Origin: Myxococcales bacterium
GTDB taxonomy: Bacteria > Myxococcota_A > Bradymonadia > UBA7976 > UBA1532
Direction: 5' to 3'
NCBI GenBank assembly: GCA_020633555.1
Contig: JACKDL010000022.1
Coordinates: 1-64,000 of the forward strand
DNA: 64,000 bases
Under the pieces are notes generated by a model that ran no database searches, was not told the DNA's origin, and worked only from the letters and a program-made list of their open reading frames with translations. Position numbers and translations under genes: made by a program. Shown here one piece after another: positions 1 through 7,177 of this stretch (position 1 is its first letter; every line of letters starts with the position of its first letter).

Positions 1-151
1 CGAGCCGCCGCCCGAGCCGGCGGCGGTGCCCGTGGCCCGGCCCGCCGTGGCGCAGCCCCCCAAGGCGCGCCCCACACCCCCGCCAGCCGCACCGCAGCCC
101 GCCGCGGAGGCCCCGGCGCCCGAGCCCGTCCGTCCCCCCTTCTCGTTCTGA
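1..151 (+). CDS. C-terminal end of a Pro/Ala-rich protein (5' truncated by window)
   Basis: An open frame runs from the window edge to a TGA at 149-151. Its last roughly 49 codons encode an almost pure Pro/Ala/Glu/Val tail ending in PVRPPFSF. Such low-complexity tails are typical of linkers in surface or periplasmic proteins. The upstream part is outside the window, so no function can be assigned. The following gene begins about 15 bases later on the same strand, so the two may be co-transcribed. Confidence 0.6.
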   Translation, partial: EPPPEPAAVPVARPAVAQPPKARPTPPPAAPQPAAEAPAPEPVRPPFSF

Positions 152-166
152 ATCGCGAGGTTGCCC

Positions 167-1195
167 GTGCGCCGACTGCTCCTGTGCCTGGCCCTGCTCC
201 CCCAGCTCGCCTGGGCGAGCCCGTGGACCCTGCCCCGCGGCGCGCTGGTGGTGAGCGGCCGCTACGACTTCGAGACCGCCGATCGCGAGTTCCTGGATGA
301 CTCCGGCGCCGACGTGCCGTACTCGCTGCGGGGCGGCTACCAGGCCAGCACCTTCACGGTGGGCGCCCGACTGGGCCTCACCGACCGGCTGGAGGTGGAG
401 CTGGCGGTGCCGCTGCGCCAGGTGGCCTACACGGCCGATCCGGTGATCCTGCTGCCCCGCGATCCCGCCAGCGCGGTGGGCGAGCTGGACTACCACCAGG
501 AGAACATCATCGACCTGAGCCAGCGGGTGCAGGGCGTGGCGGACCTGAAGCTCGCCCTGCGCTACCGGCTGTGGCTGGCGCAGACCGTGGGCGCCGTGCA
601 GCTCGAGGTGGTGACCCCCTCGGGCTACCGCGGCCCGCAGGGCACCTTTGGCGAAAAGCCAAACAGTATCAACGCGTTCGTCAGCGACCTGCCCCGGTTC
701 GTGCGCCCCGAGAACGTGGCGGACGACGTGACGCTGGGCGACGGCGTACTGCAGATCAAGCCGGCCTTCCTGTTCGGCTGGGGCTTCGCGAGCGGCACCT
801 TCGTGCGGGTGGATGTGGGCTACAACGTGCGCCTCAACGGCGCCGGCGATCTGCTGAACGGGGCGCTGCGGGCCGGGCAGCTCCTGGGGCGACACGTGCT
901 GGTCTATGCGGGGATCGAGGGCGAGTACACCGTGCAGGACGGCCGCGTCATCGGCGTGAGCGTGGCGGCTGAGGATCCCACCCTGCCGGCGGCGGACTAC
1001 GGCGGCACCAACAACCTGGCCCTGCGGGAGGTGACCCTGGATCGCGACCGGCTGGTGGTGCCGGCCGGGTTGATCCTCCGGGTGACCGAGCAGGCCGAGC
1101 TGAACCTGGGCTACGCGACCACCGTGTGGGGCCGAAACACCTCGAAGGTGCACTCGGCCAGCGTGGGCCTGGCCATCCGCACGCAGGCGCTTTGA
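167..1195 (+). CDS. Outer-membrane beta-barrel protein, secreted
   Basis: Predicted 342-residue protein with a signal peptide (MRRLLLCLALLPQLAWA) followed by alternating hydrophobic/polar stretches typical of an outer-membrane beta-barrel, such as the segment GARLGLTDRLEVELAVPL. The C-terminal part again has amphipathic strands (LILRVTEQAELNLGYATTVW). I chose the GTG at 167 because a GAGG at 157-160 lies six bases upstream; the TTG at 161 would sit directly on that site. No enzymatic motif is visible. It resembles the loosely defined transporter or MetA-like barrel proteins common in Deltaproteobacteria, but the exact family is not certain. Same strand as the M60-like lipoprotein gene that follows after 48 bases. 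Confidence 0.75.
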   Translation: MRRLLLCLALLPQLAWASPWTLPRGALVVSGRYDFETADREFLDDSGADVPYSLRGGYQASTFTVGARLGLTDRLEVELAVPLRQVAYTADPVILLPRDPASAVGELDYHQENIIDLSQRVQGVADLKLALRYRLWLAQTVGAVQLEVVTPSGYRGPQGTFGEKPNSINAFVSDLPRFVRPENVADDVTLGDGVLQIKPAFLFGWGFASGTFVRVDVGYNVRLNGAGDLLNGALRAGQLLGRHVLVYAGIEGEYTVQDGRVIGVSVAAEDPTLPAADYGGTNNLALREVTLDRDRLVVPAGLILRVTEQAELNLGYATTVWGRNTSKVHSASVGLAIRTQAL

Positions 1196-1243
1196 AGCGA
1201 AGCCGCATCTTCGGCACTTTGCCCGGGTCACCCCGGAGGCTCC

Positions 1244-3820
1244 ATGCGCCGTGTCTCGCTCCTTGCCCTGAGCGCCCTGCTGCCCGCCTGTGCCCCCAGC
1301 GAGGGCGGCGGCAGCGACCCCATCATCCTGCAGGACGCCGTGCCTGAGGCGGACGCGACCCCACCGGCCGACGCAGGGCCGGAGGGCGACGGGTCCGCGC
1401 AGCCCGACGGCGCGCCCGGATCGGATCAAGGGACGCCCGATGAGGGCCCCGAGCCCGACCTGGGCGCCGCCTCCGACCAGGGCACCGCACCGGACCAGGG
1501 CGCCGAGCCCGACCTGGGCCCCGCGCCCGACGCCGCCGCCTGCCCCCCCGGCACCCGCGCCCCCGACTGCGCCGAGATCGACGAGTGCGCCCAGGGCAAC
1601 CCCTGCGGCGACAGCCCGCTGGTGACCTGCGTGGACCTGCCCGGCGGCGCAGCCCCGCGGTGTGTCTGCGACGCCCGCGACGATCGCGCCGCCCTGCTGG
1701 CCGGCGTGCCCGCCCTGGACTTCGCCGGCGCGCTGCCCAGCGCGCTGGTGGCCCACGGCCCGGGGACCTTCACGGTGGTGGCCGACGCCCAACACCGCCC
1801 CGTGGTGGCCGCCGCGCGCCACGGCGCGGGCCGGGTGGTGCACATCGCCCACGAGGGCGTCACCACCCGCGCCCCCGGGGATGGCACCGGCTTCGGCGAG
1901 CTGACCGAGGCGACCCTGGGCTGGCTGGGCGGCGAAGCCCCGGTGGTGGGCGTGGGGCCGGGCTTCGACGGCCTGCGCAACGCCTTGGCGGGGCGCGGGT
2001 ACGCCGTGCGCCCCGTGGTGGGCCCGGCGGATCTCGACGGCCTGGACGTGTTCGCCACCACCGCCTACGTGGAGTACGACGCCGCCATGCGGGCGGCCGT
2101 CGAGGCCTTCGTGGCCGGCGGCGGCGCCCTGCTGAGCGCCGGCCACGCCTGGTGGTGGGCCCAGGGCGGCGGCGACGTGGTCAACGACTTCCCGGGCAAC
2201 CGCATGCTGCGGCCCTTCGGCCTGACGGTGTTGGGCGAGACGGCGGCGGGCGGCGCGTACGGGGTCGAGCGGTTCGTGGACAGCGAGCTGGGCCAGGCCC
2301 GCTGCGGCCTGTGGGCGCTGGCCGACGAGGCCCGCGGCGTGGCCGAGCTGGCCCCGGCTGAGCGCACGCTGGCCGCCGCCGCCGCGGGCGGCGCGGTGAG
2401 CGTGTTGCCCATGGACTCACCGCTGTTCCAGGCCGCCGTCGAGATCTCGGCCCAGGTGGGCCCGGTGGTGCCGACGCCGGCCGATCCCGTGGTGCCGGCC
2501 GAACAGCCCCTGCGGGCGCTGGCGGTGCGGGTGCAGGTACGCCAGGCGCTGGACGCCCCGGCCGAGCAGGTGCAGGCCCACCCGGCGGGCGACGATTTCC
2601 CCGGCGCGGTGGATCCCGACGCACCCAGAGTCGCCTTTGAGATCAATCACTTGCTGCGCTACGCCGGCTACCCCGCCGGCTACGTGGCCGCCAGCGCGGG
2701 GGCCCACCTGTGGCTGCCCACCGTGATGTACGCGGCGCCCGGCGAGGTCATCTCGGTGCGGGTGCCCGAGCGGGTGGCGGGCCAGGGGCTGGCGATCCAG
2801 ATCGGGGCCCATACCGACACCCTGTGGCACCGCGACCGCTGGGAGCGCATGCCCGCGGTGACGCGGCGGGTGCCGCTGAGCCAGCCCATCACCTCGATCG
2901 CCACGGGCTTCGGGGGCCCCGTCTACCTCACCGTGCCGCCGGGCACCGACCTGGGCGAGGCGGTGATCCTGTTCCAGGGCGGGGTGCACATGCCGCTGTA
3001 CCAGTTCCCCCAGGATCCCGCGGCCTTCCAGGCCGAGGTGGCCGCCACGGGGGCCCCGTGGGTGGACGTGATGGCGAACCAGCGGGTGAACCTGCTGCTG
3101 CCCACGAGCGTGGCCCGCGAGATCGTCGATCCCCAGGCGCTCATGGCCTTCTGGACGGACGCCATGGACACGATCTCGGGGCTGGACGGCGTGGATCCCG
3201 CCCGCGACCGCACCGAGCGGTTCGTGTTCGACCGGCAGATCAGCGCCGGCTGGATGCACTCGGGCTACCCCATCATGGCCCACCTGCCCTCGGCGCTGGA
3301 GGTCAGCGACCTGGACGCGCTGACCACGGTGGGCGCCTGGGGCCCCTTCCACGAGCTGGGCCACAACCACCAGTGGGTCGACTGGCTGCTGCCCGGCACC
3401 GGCGAGGCGAGCTGCAACCTGTGGAGCGTCATCGCCAGCGAGGCCGTCGCCGGCGTGCCACGGGCCGCCGCCCACCCCGAGCTGACCCCCGCGCGGCGGG
3501 CGCAACGCCTGCAAGCGTGGCGCACGAACCCCGATCCGGCCCGCTGGGAGGTCTGGACCGCGCTGGAGACGTACCTGCAGCTCCAGGAGGCCTTCGGCTG
3601 GGACTGGCTGACCCGCACCTTCCAGGCCTACCGGGCCCTGCCCGCAGGCCAGCGACCCAGGGACGACGCCGCCCGCCGGCAGCTCTGGATCCGCCAGACC
3701 TCGCGGGCCATCGGCCGCGATCTGACCGACTTCTACCGGGCGTGGGCGTTCCCGGTGACGCCCGAGACGGCCGCCGCGGTGGCCGATCTGCCCGCCTGGG
3801 CCGACCACCCCATGCGTTGA
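1244..3820 (+). CDS. M60-like (enhancin-type) metallopeptidase lipoprotein
   Basis: 858 residues. The N-terminus has a lipoprotein signal with the lipobox LLPAC (Cys16), then a long Asp/Pro/Gly-rich linker (about 17-95) and an EGF-like Cys-rich segment (about 97-142). The C-terminal half carries the gluzincin motif HELGHNHQ starting at His703, followed eleven residues after the second His by a Glu (GTGE). This is the HExxH-x(8-28)-E signature of peptidase family M60. Characterised M60 enzymes cleave mucin-type O-glycoproteins, so a glycoprotein-degrading surface protease is plausible; the substrate here is inferred. The ATG at 1244 follows GGAGG at 1235-1239. A 37-base gap separates it from the M23 peptidase gene, suggesting a secreted-peptidase pair. 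Confidence 0.85.
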   Translation: MRRVSLLALSALLPACAPSEGGGSDPIILQDAVPEADATPPADAGPEGDGSAQPDGAPGSDQGTPDEGPEPDLGAASDQGTAPDQGAEPDLGPAPDAAACPPGTRAPDCAEIDECAQGNPCGDSPLVTCVDLPGGAAPRCVCDARDDRAALLAGVPALDFAGALPSALVAHGPGTFTVVADAQHRPVVAAARHGAGRVVHIAHEGVTTRAPGDGTGFGELTEATLGWLGGEAPVVGVGPGFDGLRNALAGRGYAVRPVVGPADLDGLDVFATTAYVEYDAAMRAAVEAFVAGGGALLSAGHAWWWAQGGGDVVNDFPGNRMLRPFGLTVLGETAAGGAYGVERFVDSELGQARCGLWALADEARGVAELAPAERTLAAAAAGGAVSVLPMDSPLFQAAVEISAQVGPVVPTPADPVVPAEQPLRALAVRVQVRQALDAPAEQVQAHPAGDDFPGAVDPDAPRVAFEINHLLRYAGYPAGYVAASAGAHLWLPTVMYAAPGEVISVRVPERVAGQGLAIQIGAHTDTLWHRDRWERMPAVTRRVPLSQPITSIATGFGGPVYLTVPPGTDLGEAVILFQGGVHMPLYQFPQDPAAFQAEVAATGAPWVDVMANQRVNLLLPTSVAREIVDPQALMAFWTDAMDTISGLDGVDPARDRTERFVFDRQISAGWMHSGYPIMAHLPSALEVSDLDALTTVGAWGPFHELGHNHQWVDWLLPGTGEASCNLWSVIASEAVAGVPRAAAHPELTPARRAQRLQAWRTNPDPARWEVWTALETYLQLQEAFGWDWLTRTFQAYRALPAGQRPRDDAARRQLWIRQTSRAIGRDLTDFYRAWAFPVTPETAAAVADLPAWADHPMR

Positions 3821-3844
3821 ATTGAGCGGCCCGCCGCCTTCTGG

Positions 3845-3850
3845 GATGCT
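3845..3850 (+). promoter_or_regulatory. Possible -10 element directly before start (leaderless type)
   Basis: GATGCT lies six bases before the ATG at 3857. If used as a -10 hexamer, transcription would begin at or next to the start codon. The same spacing recurs at 7165, 15415, 31370, 33989 and 36432. This is a pattern-based suggestion only. Confidence 0.3.
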
Positions 3851-3856
3851 CGGGCC

Positions 3857-5572
3857 ATGCGCTGGCTCACCCCCCTGCTGCTCACCCTGCTGACGGTGCC
3901 GGCGCACGCCTGGCTCTGGTACCCGTACGCACAGGAGGTGCCCCGCAGCCGCAGCTACAGCGGGGGGCACCAGGCCATCGACTTCGCGGCGGCGTGCGGG
4001 GTGCCCATCTACGCCGCCGCCGAGGGCGAGGTCACCCATGTGACCCAGGGCAACGGCTGCCGCGAGTGCTACGACTGCTACAACGGCTGCGGGCACAGCT
4101 ACCAAGGGGGCGGTTGCCCCAACAACCAGATCTTCATCCGCCACCCGAACGGCTGGACCACCCAGTACCTGCACATCGAGCGCGGCAGCGCCCAGGTGCA
4201 GGTGGGGCAGATGGTGCGGGCCGGGCAGCGCATCGCGAACACCGGGAACGTGGGGTGGACCTGCGGGGTCACCGGCTGCCACCTGCACTTCGCGCTGAAG
4301 GACCCGAACAACAACGCGGTGGATCCCGACGCGGGCCACTGGACGAACCCGCTGCGCTACGGCAACAGCGCGCCTCCCGAGCCGCCCCGCGACGACGCGG
4401 CGCCGCAGTGCAGCTACTTCGACGGGCCGCCCACCGAGCAGATCCACACCGACGGCGGCCTGCGGGTGCGCTGGCGCGTCACCGACAACCGCACGGTGGC
4501 GGGCGCCGCACAGAGCTGGGACGAGCCCCTGGACGGCCGCGGCGAGCCGCAGTTTCGCTGGGACGCGGGCGACCGGCAGGAGGGCTACGTGGAGCTCGGC
4601 TGGGCCGGCGTGGGCCGCCATCGGGCGTACGTGAAGGGCTGGGACGCCGCCGGCCACACCTGCCAGGCCGACGCCGGCGAGTACTGGTACTTCCCCGTGC
4701 CGTTCCTGCAGCGCTGGCTGGTGGCCGGGCCCCTGGGCGCCGACGGCGCGGACCGCGACCGGCTGGGCGACACGCCGCTGGGCGACCCGCGGGCGCTGCT
4801 GCCGCTGCCGGGCGTGGGCGCCTTCAGCCCCGTGGACAGCGCCACGCCGCACATCGACCTGGACGCCCTGGTGGGGGGCGATCACGCCCTGGCCTACGCG
4901 GCCGCCTGGTGCCACAACCCGGGCGGCGCGCGCGCCGTGGACCTGCGGCTGGGCAGCGACGACGGCTTCGCGGTGTGGCTCAACGGCGTGGAGCTGGCCC
5001 GGTCCGCCGAGCCGCGGGGCGCCAAACCCGATCAGGACGTGGTGGCGGGCGAGCTGGCCCCCGGCTGGAACCTGTGGCTGCTGGCCGTGGAAGAGAAGAC
5101 CGGCGCCTGGGGCTTCTACGCGCGCCTGACCGACCGGGACGCCCCCGACCGCTTCCCCGAGGGCGTCGTCTGCGGGCTCGACTTCCGCGAGGGACCCTGC
5201 GTGCCCGACGGCTGCCCGCCCGGCTACGCCTGCGAGGGCGATCGCTGCGTCGAGCACGTCGAGCCCACCCCCGACGCCGCCCGGCCGGATCCCCTCCGGG
5301 ACGCCCGGGTGCCCGATCCCGACGACGGGATCCCGGCGCCCGATCTGGACGGCGGCGCCATGGGCCCCGACTGGGCGCGCTCGGAGGCCGGCGTACCCCC
5401 CATGCCGCGGGCGGACGGGGGCGAAGATCCCGGCGGCCCGAGGGGCGAGGACGGTGAGCGCGCCAAGTCCTCGACCCTGGCCGGCGGCTGCCGGCAGAGC
5501 CCACCCCCCCGCGGCGCGCCGTGGGCCCTGCTCCTCCTGGCCATCGGCATCCGGCGCCGCCGCGCGCGCTGA
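3857..5572 (+). CDS. Secreted M23 (LytM) peptidase with MYXO-CTERM-like tail
   Basis: 571 residues with a signal peptide ending near AHAW. The LytM/M23 domain follows directly: His38 and Asp42 (GHQAIDF) and His142/His144 (CHLHF) form the zinc-binding set of M23 endopeptidases, which cut peptidoglycan cross-bridges or glycine-rich peptides. The domain is interrupted by a Cys-rich insert (CRECYDCYNGCGHSYQGGGC). A beta-sandwich-like middle part (about 190-430) and a Pro/Asp-rich linker lead to a C-terminus reading GGC, then a short spacer, WALLLLAIGI and RRRRAR. This Cys / hydrophobic helix / Arg-cluster arrangement is that of MYXO-CTERM sorting signals, implying surface anchoring. A -10-like GATGCT ends six bases before the ATG and no Shine-Dalgarno is visible. 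Confidence 0.85.
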   Translation: MRWLTPLLLTLLTVPAHAWLWYPYAQEVPRSRSYSGGHQAIDFAAACGVPIYAAAEGEVTHVTQGNGCRECYDCYNGCGHSYQGGGCPNNQIFIRHPNGWTTQYLHIERGSAQVQVGQMVRAGQRIANTGNVGWTCGVTGCHLHFALKDPNNNAVDPDAGHWTNPLRYGNSAPPEPPRDDAAPQCSYFDGPPTEQIHTDGGLRVRWRVTDNRTVAGAAQSWDEPLDGRGEPQFRWDAGDRQEGYVELGWAGVGRHRAYVKGWDAAGHTCQADAGEYWYFPVPFLQRWLVAGPLGADGADRDRLGDTPLGDPRALLPLPGVGAFSPVDSATPHIDLDALVGGDHALAYAAAWCHNPGGARAVDLRLGSDDGFAVWLNGVELARSAEPRGAKPDQDVVAGELAPGWNLWLLAVEEKTGAWGFYARLTDRDAPDRFPEGVVCGLDFREGPCVPDGCPPGYACEGDRCVEHVEPTPDAARPDPLRDARVPDPDDGIPAPDLDGGAMGPDWARSEAGVPPMPRADGGEDPGGPRGEDGERAKSSTLAGGCRQSPPPRGAPWALLLLAIGIRRRRAR

Positions 5573-5672
5573 GCCCCAGTGACGCCGCCTTGACGATCCG
5601 AGGGCGCCACGGTTTCGACGCAGCGCGTTACCACCCCGCCGCGCGGCGCCCCACGCCACGGGGGCCCCAGGC

Positions 5673-5687
5673 TGGCACGGGGGTTGC
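5673..5687 (+). promoter_or_regulatory. Sigma-54 (RpoN) promoter
   Basis: The sequence TGGCACGGGGGTTGC matches the -24/-12 consensus TGGCACG-N4-TTGC at every defined position, with the required ten bases between GG and GC. The predicted transcription start is about 12 bases downstream, near 5699, leaving a short leader with GAGGGG before the ATG at 5722. Such promoters need an AAA+ enhancer-binding protein. The NtrC-like regulator at 19412 lacks the sigma-54 contact loop, so the activator is probably elsewhere. Confidence 0.8.
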
Positions 5688-5721
5688 GACCTCTGGCCGG
5701 CGGTAACGCGAGGGGTAGACC

Positions 5722-5910
5722 ATGGGCCGCCAGAAGCCGTTCCTGTACGTCGTCATCCGCACCCGTCAGACCGAGTCGGGCTACGACGTCGTGCCCGCGA
5801 GCGACGACCAGTGCGACCGCTGCCTGGTGGTGTTCGGGCCCGCCAGCAAGACCGCCTGCACCCAGCACATCATGCAGCTCCAGCACGGGGACGTGCGGGC
5901 CGCCGGCTGA
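5722..5910 (+). CDS. Small conserved-looking protein with Cys/His cluster (62 aa)
   Basis: 62 residues, starting at an ATG nine bases after GAGGGG (5711-5716). There is no signal peptide or membrane segment. A central CDRC pair, a further Cys (TACTQH) and a His suggest a possible metal site or disulfide, but the pattern fits no family I recognise. The gene stands alone between the M23 peptidase and convergent small genes, and sits behind the sigma-54 promoter at 5673. That makes it a likely regulated single-gene unit. Function unknown. Confidence 0.7.
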   Translation: MGRQKPFLYVVIRTRQTESGYDVVPASDDQCDRCLVVFGPASKTACTQHIMQLQHGDVRAAG

Positions 5911-5934
5911 CGGTCGCCACCCCCGGCGCGGCCA

Positions 5935-6132
5935 CTAGGGTGCGCCGGGCGGGTCGGGCGGCGGCGCGCCCCGATCCAGCAGAAACCCCAGGCCGATCAC
6001 GGTGATCCAGGCGCCCACCATGCCGACGCCGTACGCCAGCGGCAGCGCCAGCAGCGGGTGCACCGCGCCCCACAGCGCCCACAGCGCGAGGCCTGCGTAT
6101 CCGGCCTGAAACAGGCAGCCAAACTGTCCCAT
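5935..6132 (-). CDS. Small membrane protein (65 aa)
   Basis: 65 residues with two hydrophobic segments (about 11-33 and 36-52) and a short Pro-rich cytoplasmic-type tail. A good ribosome-binding site (GGAGGGG) lies five bases before the ATG at 6132. It is 24 bases downstream of the AEC transporter gene on the same strand, so it may be its operon partner. No recognisable family. It could be an accessory subunit or an unrelated two-helix protein. Confidence 0.65.
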   Translation of the reverse strand: MGQFGCLFQAGYAGLALWALWGAVHPLLALPLAYGVGMVGAWITVIGLGFLLDRGAPPPDPPGAP

Positions 6133-6156
6133 GCGACCCCTCCGTCGGCCGACGGC

Positions 6157-7134
6157 TCAGTGCACCCAGGCCACCAACGCCGGGGCCGTGGCCAGCGCCA
6201 GCGCGGTGGACCACAGCACCGCCCGGGCCGCCAGATCCGCCTCGCCGCCGAAGCGGCGGGCGTGCACGGCGCCGCTGATGGCCACGGGCATGCCGGCGGT
6301 GAACAGGATCACCAGCCGCGCCCGCGGGTCCAGGACCATGCCCAGGGCCTCCAGGCCCAGCACGGCCGCCCAGGCCAGCAGGGGCATGGCCAGCAGCCGC
6401 AGGCCCAGCACCCGCACCAGCCGCCCATCCAGGCGCAGCGCCTGCGTCACCCGCAGCCCGCCGAGCTGCGCCCCGGTGATGGTCAGCGACAAGGGCACCG
6501 CCATGGTGCCGAACAGGTCCAGGCCTTCGAGCAGGATGGCCACGCCCGAAGCGGCGCCCGTCGCCCGGCCCGGGTGCCGGGCCAGCTCGCCCAGGGCCGG
6601 CACCGCCAGGGCCACGCCGATGCCCAGCGCCGTGGCCCACAAGCCGGGGTTGCGCAGCAGCGCCCGCGGATCCGCCCGCCCGGTGAGGGTGGCCACGCCC
6701 ACCGTCCACAGGGCCACCTGGGCCCCGGCGTTGAACAGCAGCACGGTGCGCTCGCCGGCAGCCCCGAACAGGGCCTGCGCGATGAGCAGGGGCAGGAAGA
6801 TCCAGTTGGGCAGCCCCACGAGGAAGGCGTCGGTGGCCCGGCCGGTCAGCCGCTTGCCCAGCCACCAGCCAAAGGGCAGCAGCACCAGCGCGCTGACGGG
6901 CACGTACCACTCCGCCTGCAGGGCGGGGCCGTCCACGGTGGCCAGCAGCCGGGCCAGGACCAGGGCGGGGAAGGCCAGGTCGATGTTCAGCCGGCTCAGG
7001 GCCCCCAGGCCGGCCTCGTCCACCACCTTGGCGCGCCGGGCCAACCAGCCAAGGCCCACCAGGAGCAGCACGATGAGCACGCGGGAGAAGACGGTGGCGG
7101 CCACCGGCGCACGGTGACCGCGGCCCGGACGCAT
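6157..7134 (-). CDS. AEC (auxin efflux carrier) family transporter
   Basis: About 325 residues with roughly ten hydrophobic segments, close to the usual 310-320 for AEC proteins. The N-terminal helix (VFSRVLIVLLLVGLG) is followed by a family-like ARRAKVVDEAGLGALSRL segment. The C-terminal part ends in GAVHARRFGGEADLAAR and a last helix, the usual AEC finish. AEC permeases export or import small organic acids; the substrate cannot be read from sequence. The start is uncertain: the ATG at 7134 has no clear ribosome-binding site, and a GTG at 7104 just before the first helix is an alternative. The gene is divergent from the Hsp70-like gene, with 43 bases between the chosen starts. Confidence 0.85.
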   Translation of the reverse strand: MRPGRGHRAPVAATVFSRVLIVLLLVGLGWLARRAKVVDEAGLGALSRLNIDLAFPALVLARLLATVDGPALQAEWYVPVSALVLLPFGWWLGKRLTGRATDAFLVGLPNWIFLPLLIAQALFGAAGERTVLLFNAGAQVALWTVGVATLTGRADPRALLRNPGLWATALGIGVALAVPALGELARHPGRATGAASGVAILLEGLDLFGTMAVPLSLTITGAQLGGLRVTQALRLDGRLVRVLGLRLLAMPLLAWAAVLGLEALGMVLDPRARLVILFTAGMPVAISGAVHARRFGGEADLAARAVLWSTALALATAPALVAWVH

Positions 7135-7164
7135 TGCAAGGGTGCGCGCGGGCGCCGCAGCGGC

Positions 7165-7170
7165 TAAAAC
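7165..7170 (+). promoter_or_regulatory. Possible -10 element directly before start (leaderless type)
   Basis: TAAAAC lies seven bases before the ATG at 7178 in otherwise GC-rich DNA, and no Shine-Dalgarno-like sequence is present. Transcription starting seven bases downstream would begin on the start codon. Confidence 0.35.
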
Positions 7171-7177
7171 AGCCCGC

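Noticed and set aside
1196..1243. GGCACTTTGC before the M60-like gene, resembling sigma-54
   Set aside because: Only six bases separate GG and GC instead of ten, so it cannot be a -24/-12 promoter.
2417..5659. A 1080-codon open frame on the minus strand
   Set aside because: It lies antisense to the M60-like and M23 genes, is Gly/Ala/Arg/His-rich without motifs, and is explained by the GC-rich third positions of the real genes.
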